From Chaetomium olivaceum (Eukaryota > Ascomycota > Sordariomycetes > Sordariales > Chaetomiaceae): a stretch of 64,000 nt of DNA. Each line of letters starts with the position of its first letter. Positions within the stretch are counted from its first letter, which is position 1. Positions 44,583-56,101 of the stretch are shown piece after piece. A program made the translations under genes and the position numbers. Under the pieces are notes generated by a model that was not told the DNA's origin, searched no databases, and saw only the letters and a list, made by a program, of their open reading frames with translations. Location: assembly GCA_039881045.1 (NCBI GenBank), contig JAYWVB010000030.1, forward strand, positions 1 through 64,000, written 5' to 3'.

Positions 44583-45150
44583 ACGAGAGGGATAACGACG
44601 CGACTTGCGAGAGAGTGGCAGGTGTGGGAGGCGGGAGGTGGAGTGGTTGAAAATTCTTGCAGTTGTTGTAAAGGTTTGTTGGCTGGAAGGTGCCTGTGCC
44701 CCGGTCTATTGAGATAGAAGGTACGTTGTGAGGCCGAAAAGGGGCTTATTTCAATATACACCAAGAACCTGAACCTCCGACCAACCTTCAATTGAACTTA
44801 CTATTACCACGATCGCAACTGCTTCAACTACTTCAACTGCTTCCACGGCGTTTGACTACTTCATTTAAACACGATTGTCAATTTTGATCATTGAAGCTAT
44901 GGATTGACAGCAATTTGAACTTGAAGCAAATGGGTATCATGCTAATAATGAAGGAAAAGGCAAAACACACGCCAAACGCCCACACAACCCCCCACCGCTT
45001 ACTCCTCCCCTTCTCCCCCCTCCTCCCCCCCTGCCCTTCCTCCCTGTCCAACGGCGGCGCCTCGTCAATCACAAATCGTTCTACATGTTATATAGCTATC
45101 AGCAATCCTACCCAAGCCATTCATACCAGACGCTGGGGGGGAGAGGGGGA

Positions 45151-45405
45151 TTACTTACCGAGGTTGGCCTTGGTCGTCGCAAAGGAGTTCTTCTTCTGCT
45201 TCTTCTGGCGGCGCTGCCGCTCGAAGACCCACGCAAAGTCAGTCTCCTTGAGACTCTTATACTCTATTACAATGATTTCAGTAAGCATCGCAGTCCCATA
45301 GACAAATAATAACATACCCGACTTCTTGGGCATGTCGTCGTAGTACGACAACAACTTAACGCGGCGAGCAATACCAGCGTCCGCGTCCTGCTTCTTGACC
45401 CGCAT
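45151..45405 (-). CDS. Small accessory protein gene within transposon, partial
   Basis: The first exon encodes MRVKKQDADAGIARRVKLLSYYDDMPKKS. A GTATGT...TAG intron (about 45312-45266) joins it to a basic segment, SLKETDFAWVFERQRRQKKQKK, followed by GTAAGT at about 45162. The GT/AG borders and the switch from hydrophobic intron translation to basic coding support a real spliced gene on the minus strand. I do not recognise the family. A basic, Lys/Gln-rich small protein within a CACTA-like element could be a DNA-binding accessory factor. The remaining exons further down were not found with confidence. Confidence 0.35.
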   Translation of the reverse strand: MRVKKQDADAGIARRVKLLSYYDDMPKKSGMLLFVYGTAMLTEIIVIEYKSLKETDFAWVFERQRRQKKQKKNSFATTKANLGK

Positions 45406-45579
45406 CCTACCCGCCCAACACCAATAGTCAGTCCCAAAGCCAGTTCACCAATCCTGCGTATACAGTACATACCACTCTGCTACCTCAAGGGCCAGGCCTT
45501 GGACACTTGTGTTTTGCTGGCCAGTACGGGCTAACAGAGTGTTATGACAGCCGGACGCGGACGCCAACCCCAACCCCCC

Positions 45580-45690
45580 CCAGCAGAGCACCAGTACCAG
45601 CACCAGTACCAGTACCAGCACCAGCACCAGCACCAGTACCAGCACCAGCACCAGCGCCAACGCCAACGCCAACGCCAACGCCACCAATCC
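45580..45690. repeat. (CCAGYA)n and (CCAACG)n hexanucleotide repeat
   Basis: About a dozen CCAGTA/CCAGCA units followed by five CCAACG units. In frame it would encode Pro-Ala/Val or Pro-Thr dipeptides. It lies just upstream of an accessory gene of the transposon and may be part of its coding or leader sequence. Confidence 0.8.
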
Positions 45691-45825
45691 TGTAAGGCTT
45701 CAAGTCTCGTCCTTCCTTTCTAAGTTGTGAATGAACCTAGCTGACTGTTGGACTACAAGCTACAGGCAAAGAGTTCCTTGGTATAGTACACTGCCTGCTG
45801 TCCTCTGTCATTTGACTAACATCTG

Positions 45826-46695
45826 TTGTGGCAGACCGAGAGAGAGAAGACCCTTTGGGGCAAAACCTCGATGGACGTTCGCCGCGTCACCAAACGCCGC
45901 CGTAGACCCGAGCCCGAGCCAGAACAACCGGGTTCGACTGATGACGCAGTGGCGGCCGAGATGGCTAAGGACGACGCCAACGAGCGTAAGCTCACAGACG
46001 TGAGTTTGCGCCAAGTTTTCTTGTTCCACCAGCGCAAGCCGGAGAAGGACGAGAAGGTAATACCCCTGTCTATTTGGTTGTTAGTTTCTAATTAATATGG
46101 TAATAGAACATTAAGAGTATTTACGGCGACGATGTGGACCCTTTCGGCTTGGAGTGGCAGGAGGCCCGTACGCGGTTCATGAACGACCAGAAGAACTGCA
46201 AGTTCCGCGTGCTCGAGCATATGGAGGTCTGTATTTGTTGGCAATTGTATGGTGGCTAGTACTAATATATGACAGAAACTACTTACAACGCATGCCAAGC
46301 ACCCTGAGTATACAAATATACTCAATGTGGAGCTGCCAGCCCCTCGGGACTACCTTAAGCGGATGACGGATGCGGCCTGGGCGGAGGAGAGCTTCTTTAA
46401 GGTGTGGACGTATATGGAGGGGCGGCTGGACTTCAAGCGGTCTTCTAAACTGGGACAGTACTATATACGCAGTAAGTATCATTCGTATGCGGGTTGGGTT
46501 ATGCTAATGCGAGAGGGAAGCGATGTTCAAAGGTGCCATACGCTTCGCAGGAGGGGGTCGACGAGGTTATCGTCAAGTTTGGTCCCCCATAGATTAGACA
46601 TGATGCTATACCAGGTTAGTTACATATCCTACCACAAGTTCCAACGCCATGATCGTATACTAACAAAGGAGGGGTCGCCGGGGGCGACAGTATAG
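45826..46695 (+). CDS. Accessory transposon gene, unknown function, spliced
   Basis: Three exons can be followed. One from 45826 or 45871 (MDVRRVTKRRRRPEPEPE) to KPEKDEK at about 46056. One from about 46110 (NIKSIYGDDVDPFGLEWQEARTRF) to LEHME at about 46228. One from about 46277 (LLTTHAKHPEYTNILNVELPAPRDYLKRM...WAEESFFKVWTYMEGRLDFKRSSKLGQYY) onward. Introns have GTAATA/GTCTGT donors and AG acceptors. The basic start suggests nucleic-acid binding, and the rest is helical with many aromatic residues. I do not recognise it. It is transcribed away from the transposase within the same element, as accessory genes often are. Its 3' end is uncertain. Confidence 0.45.
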
Positions 46696-47459
46696 TAATA
46701 GAGGACTACGCAGTGATCTCGATTAGTCGAATCAGTCATATACAGAACTTGAAGCCAGCCTTCTACCCTTCTTGTACGTAAAAGATATTGCCTGGCGTGA
46801 AGTAAGGCTTGTGTTGTCGGTGCTAACGGGTTCCATTAGCCTTAAGCAACTACAGGGACCAGCAAAAGAACTGGACATACCGGCCTCTTGCGTGGAGAAG
46901 GCCTGTTAGTGTACGGGCTAACATCTTATCAGCTTTGAGCCGTTGCGGCACGATGCATGGAACGGGCATACATGGCTTGAAGTAGGCCTGGGGGGGTGGC
47001 ACGACGCAGTCGGGATTGGTAGAGATACTGTCCGAAAGTCCCGTCAGCATATGTCAACTACCTATGTACTTAGCTCAAACTTCGTCGGGGGTAACAGGTA
47101 ATAAGGGCAAATACCAGACACTGTCCCATCGCAATTGGCTGCGCCATAATGACTCGTGAATGCCCGGGCATCTTTGCGCATTGGATGTCGCAAGTCGTGG
47201 CGAACTGCAGCGAATGGAACCGAAGGCATTTGGAAACCAGGGGTAATGGCTTTCACCGCAACCTTGAAAGTAGGGGGCTGACTTACAGAGACGGGCACCA
47301 CGGGCAGCGGCGGAGACGGGACGGGGGCGGCGGCACTACGGGGAGAAAGGATGGCGTGGTACCGACGCGTCAAATTCGCTAAGTCAATTTGGTGGGTGGC
47401 TGCCTCAGGTAAGGGGTAGGCCTGCCTCGGCCCTCATGACATACTTACCGCTCGCGCCT

Positions 47460-47850
47460 CAGGAACGGCTCGTGGCTCAGGAACGGCTCGTTGGTAAAAC
47501 CGGCTCACAAATTTAAGCAGCTTCAGCAAATAAGTAGCACATGAGCTATTAAATACTAGCTTCTTCAGTGTAAGCCGCTGGAAAAACTGGTGGTTCATAT
47601 GATGAATTGCTAAGTTAAAACAACTGTCGTTGAACGGCTTGAGTTAGTCAAGCCAGACATAGATAATTCACTTTTATCAACAGCTTCAGCCGTTAGAAGC
47701 GTCTCCTTGAGAAGCCGTTGATCAATGGATCATGATGCGAATGGCTTCATTTCCGAACCGTCTTCCATATTGAACCGCTCATCGGCATAAATCGTCTATC
47801 AACGGCTTCCCCGGCATAAGCGAATAACAAGCGGCTTCTTGATACCGGCT
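47460..47850. repeat. Right subterminal repeat region of the transposon
   Basis: Repeated AACGGCTT, AGCCGTTGA, GAACCGCTC and AAGCGGCTT words, matching the array near the left end in composition but mostly in the opposite orientation. Confidence 0.65.
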
Positions 47851-47865
47851 TTGCTCCGCTATGTA

Positions 47866-48479
47866 TTGAGTAAGAGCCTCCCGCCCTCTCAAGGGTTAGG
47901 GGCAAGCAGGCAATTCTCTTTCTTTTCGACACTTGTAGAAGTGACATTTCTTTCGCGGTAATTGTAACCGTAGCCCTCTGACCACCCCGATCGTAGGATC
48001 CGTGACGTTGAATGTTGTTCTTGAGCCATCTCCTCCCTCATACTGTATTGACACTACAACAATTGCGGCACGTAACCCAAAGTTAGTGATGTGTGTGGTT
48101 TTGAGGGGGAGCACCGCTTCACCGGCTGGGAGAGAGTTGAGCGGTCTAGTGGAACCTAATTACAAGGCCCTGTTCGACAAGTCTGCTAAAATAACTTTAA
48201 AGAAAAGCGAAGGCAATCTGTTAGTGCAACAGGCACGACAATCGAGTTGGAAAAACACTTGTCAATTACTAAAAAGCCCATTTTTTAATATCATTGTTGT
48301 AATTGGTATAGCTAATTCTGTCTAAATAATCTAAATTAATTGATACCATTATCTTTTTACTTTTTAGTAAACGAAAATATTCAAGTTGGAATCTTGGGCA
48401 AATCGATGTCAAACGTCGAAGACAGTGAAGGTATAACGGCTTGGCGGTAGGGGGTTGTGGAGTCGGCCTGTTTGGGTTT
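47866..48479. other. AT-rich interval without supported genes
   Basis: Separates the large transposon from the LINE insertion. No coding signal. Confidence 0.45.
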
Positions 48480-48493
48480 AGCGGATGATTTTA

Positions 48494-49704
48494 TTATTAT
48501 TATTCATACTCCGCTATGCCCTAAGGCGTGCCGGACCCTCAGCTATTTAATGTACAGGAAAACCGCGCCCTCGCGGGCCGGATGAAAAACCCATACCGAC
48601 AGTTAAGGAAAGTACATGTGCGTGAGCCTGCGTATACAAAGAGAGGAGGCCTCCTGGCCTCCGAGGGAGGTGCGTGCTAGGCCGCCGCTTCCAGCTCAAG
48701 CCTCCTGGCCAAACTGAACATCATCAGCCTCCCTGAGTCCATTAGCCATTCCAGGACCCTCCCCGCGAGCCGTGCCGATGTAGGATCAATACCGTGTAGA
48801 ACAGAGTAAAAGTCCCGTCGCGTTTGAATATCAGTTCTCTCCCATCTTCGAGTCAGCGGTGGAGCCAAACACCACACCACCAGGTGTTCTGCAGTCTCCC
48901 GTCCCTCGCCGCACTGGCAGGCGGGCGTTAGGACCTCTGGGACTCCCCGTGTAAACAGAAAGTCCCGTAGGCCTACTGCCCCTGTCCGGATCTGGACCAG
49001 CAGAGAGCTCTTCGCCTTGCCCAGGCCGTCGTGTCGTCTTAGGGTTTCGTCCCGGAACAGCGTCTCCCGCTGATGGTCAAGGTCGTCCGCCGGTCTGATG
49101 ACTGCTCTGCCGTCTCCTTCCTTCAGCCACCTCGCTCTCCAGGCGTCCTCTACCACACTGTCCGTGTCTGCGGCTCCCCCCGTCCAGCGCGCGATCGTGC
49201 TCGCGGCTTTCTCCACTGCCGTGGGCTCCTGCAGTCCCACGGTTCGCGGCCGGCCCCTGTTGCCGCTCCTCGGGCGGAGCCTCTGCTGTATCTTGCGACA
49301 GGCAGTGAGAATGATCCCCCCTGCGGTCCTCTTGCCGCCCTGGCCGTCGTCCAGGTCGGTTCGCTGGAGTCTGGTTTCAAAGTCTGCAAGCCGTTTGTTG
49401 AAATACAGGTCTAACGGTGGCACCCACGTCTCCGTCTCGAGGTTGCGAATGGGAGTGGCTTTGAAGGCTCCCGCCACAATCCGCAAGCTTTTGTTCTGGA
49501 CCTTCCCGAGGGCCCCGGTGATGCCTTTCCTTACCGGCTCGCCTTCCACGTCCGTGGGGATGTGGAACGACGATGCGCCATAGGCCAGCGCTGACCGGAT
49601 GCACTTTGTGTACACTTCTCGCGCTTTGGCTAGCCCTGGTCCCCACGTTTTCGCCGCTATTCTCGACAGTGCGTAGCTCTGGGTCTTCATTTTCTTTTCC
49701 ACCG
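48494..49704 (-). mobile_element. 5'-truncated Tad-like LINE with 14-bp TSD
   Basis: A minus-strand non-LTR element. The 3' end carries an (AAT)n tail (plus-strand ATTATT at 48494-48506), and the 5' end is cut within the ORF. The direct repeat AGCGGATGATTTTA stands on both sides (48480-48493 and 49705-49718), a textbook target-site duplication for target-primed reverse transcription. Truncation leaves only the region after the reverse transcriptase core. Confidence 0.88.
48677..49702 (-). pseudogene. C-terminal part of LINE ORF2
   Basis: 341 residues: a stretch typical of the end of a reverse-transcriptase polyprotein (SRIAAKTWGPGLAKAREVY, IRSALAYGASSFH, GALGKVQNKSLRIVAGAFKATPI), then a terminal Cys/His motif CQCGEGRETAEHLVVWC as in Tad-like elements. 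The reverse transcriptase catalytic block and endonuclease are absent through 5' truncation. The remaining frame is open to its stop, so the insertion is fairly young, but it cannot move by itself. Confidence 0.85.
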
Positions 49705-49777
49705 AGCGGATGATTTTAATGACCCCAAGAAATTAGGTTTCACTGGACCTCGGAGGACTCTCCCGACCAGCTCCGCC

Positions 49778-51967
49778 ATGGAATACGCCACTTCATCTCG
49801 ACCGCCGGATGCGGCGACACAACTGAGCACTCAGCATGCCTCCTTGTGGCATAAAGACCGCCATCATTTGGCACAGGCTACTCCTCTACACACAACGAGA
49901 ATCCCGCAGCGCCCCAAACCGTTCAGCTCAGCTAGCAACCAAGAAGCATCCATCATGTCCACCGCCCAAGGCTCCACTCCCCAAGGGTGCCTTCCCCAGC
50001 CCACAAGCACGTTCGGAGGCCCCCTTGGCACCTTTGACATCCTGAACGTGCCGTCCCGCGTTATGACTCCGCCTCGTTGGCTACCTCTTGACAATTTCCG
50101 GCACGAAGCATCTGAACTACTTGTTGATGAGGTTTTCGGCAACGAGTTTGAGCAAAAGGCCTCCGAGGTAGCGTCCCGGCTTGACTTGGGAAACTCGATC
50201 GCTTGGGTCGAGATCACATCACGAGTCTCCCGCTACAATCCGCTGGACTCTTTGCCTACGCTTCTCATTGCTATGGATAGCTGGACGGAAACTTCACCTG
50301 ATCTTTGGCAAAGTCTTGTCCAAGAGATGAAAAGATACATCGGTATGTAGGCGTTTATCCTTTCTTCGGCTTTCGCTGACGGATATCTAGATGGACGGAT
50401 TGCCGACACCCCAGCTGCCAGCTCACTTGACATTAGTGTTGAGGTGATCTGCAAGGACTTGGTCCGGGAAAAGTACCTCTCGCCCCTTGACGATGACGAG
50501 ATGTACCCTCGGATTCTAGCAGCCTGGCCCGAGATCAAGGCAGGGATTCACCATCATCCTGGAGAGCTCCCCCGCGACAGTCGATTGCATGACATGCATT
50601 GCCCTGTTCAAGCTGGGATTTGACTGGTTGTTTAACAACCCTAAAACGGTCTACATTTCCCTATCTCACGACTCGGCAGAGACCGGATGGCCTCCCGTCT
50701 TGGCAGAGATACAATCCCTTCTCGATGGCTACGATTTCGACCTCCACGCCCATATTGAACACAATTATCCAAGCCCTTTGGCCGACTTCCCCCTTCTTCT
50801 GGGCACAAAGACAATTGCGGCGGCTGAGGTGACGGAAAAGGTGGACCATTTCAACATGGTATTACCGCCGCACCTGGAGACTAAAGTCAATGCGGGGGAC
50901 GACATTGGCGCATCTACGTACGTCCCCAAAGTCAAGATCCCACCCTCTAGTGACTTCGAAGAAGCGAATCCCGTAGTCGGCACGCTAGGTTGCTGGCTAG
51001 AGATCAAGGTCCGGGACCGTGGCTGGCAGACAGTAGGCCTAACCAACTACCACGTTGTTAGACCTTGCGTGCCTGGGTATGAGATCAACGAGACTAGCAA
51101 AGGGCTCAGATCAGGCCCTGTGAAGAAAGACACACCACTTTGGAACGTAGACAGAGAGGGGCTGAAGACTGTTGGAACCAATCGGCGCGTACAGGTGGAG
51201 AGTCCAACCCGGGCGAAGCTGAACTTCAGCGTTAGACTAAATCGAGATGAGGTGAAGAAAAAGGTCCGCTTACAACAAGGAGAACTCGGACAGGGGTCAA
51301 ATGTTCATACAGCCCGCATAACCGAGATGGAGGCTCAAGAGAAAGAGTGGCTAGCCTTCTTCGCCAACGAGAAGCACATTCTTGGGAGCGTTTGCTTTGC
51401 TTCGGGCTACTTGGAACGTACCTCCCAAGGTGGGAGACTGGACTGGGCGCTGATTGCCCCCGCAGAAGACAGTCGCGTTGGGCAAAACCTACTCCCAACT
51501 ATGGAGCAGTGGCGAAATGGATCGTATGTGATGGATTACCCGAGCTGTATCGGGGTAGCATCACGTCACCACGACAGGGCACCGGCTCTATCTATCACAT
51601 GAAGAAGGATGATCTGGTTTACAAGGTCGGCGCCGCGACAAAATGCACGATTGGCAAATTTGAAGCCCTCAAGGCCGACTGTGGTATCAAGGAGGAAAGA
51701 TATATGGAACGGCCCGAAGACCTTTACAAGTCTACCGAGTTCATGTTAATCGGCGCGCAGGGCCGGCCATTTGGACGCCGGGGCGACTCTGGATCTATTG
51801 TCTGGGACACAAACGGGTGCGCAGTGGGATTATTGTTTAAAGGGCAATCTCCCGGTCAGTCTCGTGGATGGTTCGTATATGTGACACCCATCGAAGACGT
51901 CTTTACAAGCATCAAGGCAAAGTCGGAGGGTAAGATTGAGGCGATTCGTTTCCTGTATGAGGCCTAG
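49778..51967 (+). CDS. Trypsin-like serine peptidase with N-terminal unknown domain (two frameshifts)
   Basis: Start at 49778 or, more likely, MSTAQGSTPQG at 49955. One 48-bp intron (50343-50390) joins YIG to DGRIAD. The first ~300 residues (LDNFRHEASELLVDEVFG..., TCIALFKLGFDWLFNNPKTVY) are of unknown type. The second half has a trypsin-like fold: NYHVV (catalytic His), RLDWALI (Asp) and RRGDSGSIVWD (Ser), then GLLFKGQ. No signal peptide is seen, so it is probably intracellular. Such stand-alone trypsin-like domains occur in fungi as accessory or immune-type proteins; that role is inference. Frame changes occur at about 50543 (a G run with one base too many) and about 51515-51545. The truncated LINE inserted about 60 bp before the first possible ATG, probably in the promoter or leader. 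Confidence 0.7.
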
Positions 51968-53002
51968 GTGGTGCCTCCGTCATGTTATGGAGACGTTTAG
52001 ATAGTGTAAGATAACGTCTATATCCCCCGTCCCCGCTCTTAGGCTTTGAATTGTACTACGGTGCATGTTATACATTCTTTACTTTTAGCGAGGTTCCTCG
52101 TATATATGTAGGTCGAATCGACTATCTCTCTGGGGCCGTTCGTACTCTCCCTCCAGTGTTACTCTTTCTATAATGTTAAAACAGTTCTGGAGGGGTAGGA
52201 GGTTTCCAGAGATAACATCAAGTTTTCCCAACCTCTCAAGCTAGACCAGGCATACTACTCGTAGTATAGATTTCTACGCACCTAAATACAAGTAGTTACT
52301 ACACGTCTGTAATGTAGAGTAGTAGGAGTCGCTAAGCAACTGCGCTTGGTATTCGAGTATATATAACTAGAATAACCTTCCTCGGCCGCTATATATCGGA
52401 AATCGCGTCGACCCTAACCCCAACTAAATCACGCCGGTGGAGGCGACGACCTAGAGTCTATAACGGGCTGCTCAACACGCCACTACCGTTAATGAAGGCA
52501 CTCGGAACGTACCGCGGACCACACTCCTCGATCCGAGTGCCCGTGGTTCTCTCCCAATAGGGGATGATTGTACTTTCAAGGCGGGCGGCTATCAATCATG
52601 GAAAGAGGCCGAGGCAAATGTGCTAGGCATGCTTGGGGTCATCGCTATTGGCTCGAGAAAGGAGATGGTGTTTGACGGACGGTTTGAGGTAGCTTGATGT
52701 ACCAAGGTGAGGTTACTATGGGGTGGGAAACTAAAGACACAAGGTTCGTAATGTTATGCGAGTGAACTACTCCATAACCATCCATAATGTGAGGCTCAGC
52801 CCGCCCGCGACGTGTACGTTCCGTTGTGAGTCCCGAGTTACCTGTAAGGAGACAAGGTTCAACAATTTATACTTGCCGTTTTGTCATTAAGAGTTGGCAA
52901 CTAACAGCCCTGAGAATAATAACACTACGATTATTGGACGTTTCTTACTGCCTCCTCATTATCCCCCTCCTTCATCCCAACCGGGTCAAATAGTTTCCGT
53001 CC
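51968..53002. other. Intergenic interval
   Basis: AT-rich, with no gene or clear repeat visible. It includes the 3' ends of two convergent genes. Confidence 0.45.
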
Positions 53003-54418
53003 TCACGCAATCAACACCTGTTTCTCCTTCTGCAACTTCTCAGCAATCTCCAGCGGGATGTTGAGCGTTTGAGCCACGAGATCGGCCGGTGTCAGTGCAA
53101 GCCACTGTGTCAGGGAAATGTCCGCCACGCGGTCCGACTTGTATATCTCAATCCAGACAAGATCCTCGGTCTCGGACGCGTTCTCGATGTAGTGGCTGCG
53201 AAGACACCGTTAGCATGCTTTGCCGTATTGAACATCAAGGGCAGGGTGGGGCTCACCCAGAGTTATCAGGGAAAGCTGCAGTATCACCAGCGGTAAAGTC
53301 AAAGGTTCGCGATGCAGCGTTGCCGATAAAGACAGTGGCACGGGCCGACCCCTTGTGGAAGTATAGCCATTCCTCGGCGTTGGGGTGCCAATGAAGCTCC
53401 CTGAGGCCGCCCGGCTTGAGTGTCACAAATGTGGCCGCGAGGGTTTTGCTAGCAGGGAAGTTGGTCGAGTCAATCTTGTAGAACTGTCCACCCTTGCCCG
53501 GCACAGGCTCGGGGTCATGTTGCAGCGTCCGGTACACGAACGACGCATCGCCGGTGAGCACGTCACCCGGGTCTGAGGTGACGTTTTTAGTGCTAACTGT
53601 GCCGTTGAAGATGTTGGGGTTGGGCGTAGGGACGTGGTCGAAGACAGAACGGTCAAGGCCGAAGTTTTTAGCTACAACATCCCGAGGCGTGTGCGCGACC
53701 CAGTCATCGATGTTGAAGGTGGTACTGTGCTAGGTTAGTCCCGTATTGACTTGGAATTTCCCAGCGCGAGCATTCAACTCACCCGACTTTGTCAAAGTCC
53801 GCATCATCAAATACGAGCAGGAACTCGTTCTCGTCACCCAAGCCTTGAACAGTATGCGCAACACCCTTGGGGAAGTACCAAATGTCACCAAAGTTGAGGG
53901 TTTCGACCTGGTATTTGCCAAACTCGTCCACGGCCGAGATCAGAACAGAGCCCGCATATACGAAACCCCATTCAGCTACACGATGCCAATGCAGCTCACG
54001 GATGGCGCCCTTGGAGAGATGTTGCTGCGCGGCTGAGATGTCGTGGCTCTGGGGAAGGTCTTGGATGACTTGCTCACGCAGCCACCCGCCTTTGAAGAGT
54101 CTCGTCTTCGAGTCAGAGAAGCGCCACTTAAGATTCGGCACGATCCCATTATCCGTGGATTGCTGTCCGAGGTTGTCGGGATTGGAAATATCAATCTGCC
54201 GGTCCGTTCCACCTACAAATCAACATTGGTTAGCTTCTGACCGTCGAGATATCCGGAAGAAGTAGGACAGAAAACAAACCTAAAAGAGGAGCTCCCTTCC
54301 CATTGCCGTCAATGGGCTGCCCCTTATCAAACTGAGGTCCGCCCTTGCCACCCGGGAGCGTGGCTCCTAGGACAGCATTCACCGCGGCCAGTGCTGAAAG
54401 GTGAAGGGCGAGCTTCAT
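53003..54418 (-). CDS. Secreted bicupin, oxalate decarboxylase type
   Basis: Four exons with introns at 54213-54279, 53725-53782 and 53196-53256. All splice in frame with no indel. The start MKLALHLSALAAVNAVLGA is a good signal peptide. Cupin 1 has RELHWHRVAEWGFV and KGVAHTV. Cupin 2 has RELHWHPNAEEWLYF and a late His (GHYIEN). These are the manganese-binding His/Glu sets of bicupin oxalate decarboxylases (oxalate to formate and CO2). Length of about 410 residues fits the family. Oxalate oxidase or another bicupin activity cannot be excluded. The clean frame is a useful contrast to neighbours with frameshifts. Confidence 0.85.
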
Positions 54419-56101
54419 AGTGAGAAGTCGCCTCAAACTAATGATTGTCTGGGGTGGTTTCTGAAAAGGAATGACAGAGTGAGGACCGCGTAAGAGACGC
54501 GATGGAGATCGAGCAGCAGAAGGCCAATGTCATTAAGAAAAGAAAGTCCAAAATTTATAGATGCCTCAATGTCCCCCAGTCAATCATATTGAGGAGGCAA
54601 TTGATCGGCCGTGTGATCGAGGTACGTAATGTGCGATCTGCTGAAATTTGAAATTGAAAAAAAGCTCCCACTAACCAATGAACACTAGCTTCAACTTTTG
54701 GAACTGGATGTGTTCGGCGGTAATCCCGCGTCGATAGTCTGAAATGGCATCTAATGTGATCCAAGATTGGAAATGTTCCTCGGAGATCAGAATGACAAGG
54801 ATCTAGGGCACGATGTCGTGATCGTGGGGTTGCGAGCTGGATGTCGGTAAGCTCTGGCACGACCGTAAATCTCAACAAGTTGGGATAGCGCGGTTTGTTA
54901 GGCGGAAGCACGACATCATCTAGCTCCATTATGGGTTTCAGCTATTGAAAAAGCATCTGCATTTGCAGGAAGTGTACAACTAGATGTTGGTAATCGTGGT
55001 AGATGAGCAGAGAAAAAGAAATTACAAAGTTGAATAAAATACCATACTCGGACATTGCCGTTAACTCCCAACTACACACGCTCACGGCACGTACGGATCA
55101 GGGAGCTCACAGCCGAAGTAGCGTCACTTTTCAAGATGTTCACTCTTACGAGGTTGGAACATGCGCTCACTCTCCGGTGTGGCAATGTAAGTAGGACAAG
55201 AGACTATAGCAGTTTCAGACTCATGTTTCCTGAGACAGTCGTATGCAAGAAACTTCCCCCAGGCTTTGGTAGTCAATGAGATTCAAGTTGAAACGTGTCG
55301 GAAGCAGCCCCAACGAACGTAAAGATATAATCCCGTGAGTCAGCATAATACCAGCGTCCTTGTGTGAAGAAAGAGTAAGGTTTGTTTGCCCGTAACCGAC
55401 ATTTGTGTTAGGATTGTTGCCCTCCGCATGTTCATCCCCAAGAGCTTTATGTCCACTTCGAGGACATGAGACTGAGTGGGGTGAGGATCCCATGAAAGGC
55501 TATTTCACGACTGGGCAGCGCTTGGTGAAGCTCATCCGGCCTGAGACAGCCAACATGGTCTAGAAGAGAGATGTTATTCCGTCGCTAATCGGGAGCGGCT
55601 TCCACAATTTTACTAGCTCCTAGAGCACCCATCTTCATGTAAACCACGGACGGTCGAGCAGAGCCCATATGCATTCCAAGGCGGCAACCCAGTGCTTGCC
55701 AAACGCTGCTCAGAACACCCTCTCGGCGCAGTCTTTGCTTATAAAACCAAACTTTTCCGGCGTGGGCGGATCAAACTCACGGGGAGCCCAGACCCTGCAG
55801 TGCCAAACCTGCGCAGCTAGCCAAAACCCATCTTACCCTCCTCCGGCTCTTCACCCGGCCAAGCCAGATGGCTATATTGCTGGCGACGGATTAGGCTTTA
55901 CCCATCAGTCTAACATGTCGGGTACGCTTAATCTCTTCTTGGTTAATGCAAAGTGCGCCAGCCCAGACAAAGATCTCACGGTGTGGCTTTTGGAGATGTT
56001 GGGCTAAGGGGGGGCGGAATCCTCAAACCACAATCAACTCGAATTGGGAACGACGACTAATATCACATTAAACGACGAATCAACAAGTACTAAATTTGCT
56101 T
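54419..56101. other. Intergenic interval, 1.7 kb
   Basis: Several short open frames on both strands, none with a recognisable domain or intron-supported structure. The first part is the promoter of the bicupin gene. Confidence 0.4.

Larger units (their letters stand above)
40476..47865. mobile_element. Plavaka/CMC-like DNA transposon (~7.4 kb)
   Basis: Imperfect terminal inverted repeats: the left end begins TACATAGCCGTG at 40476, and the right end read inward begins TACATAGCGGAG (to 47865). Both continue with a spaced CAA-AAGC-G pattern. The outer TA may be a 2-bp target duplication. Subterminal regions at both ends are full of AGCCGCT/AACGGCTT words in mixed orientation, as in CACTA-superfamily elements, where transposase binds. 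Inside are a multi-exon transposase on the minus strand and at least two accessory genes. A MITE has inserted just upstream of the transposase. The exact borders are by eye and could move a few bases. Confidence 0.7.

Noticed and set aside
45580..45690. Regular repeat that could suggest a CRISPR-like array
   Set aside because: It is a plain hexanucleotide microsatellite without unique spacers, in a eukaryotic genome.
55669..56007. A 112-residue open frame upstream of the BNR gene
   Set aside because: No signal peptide, domain or cysteine pattern. Composition is unremarkable, and it may be chance.
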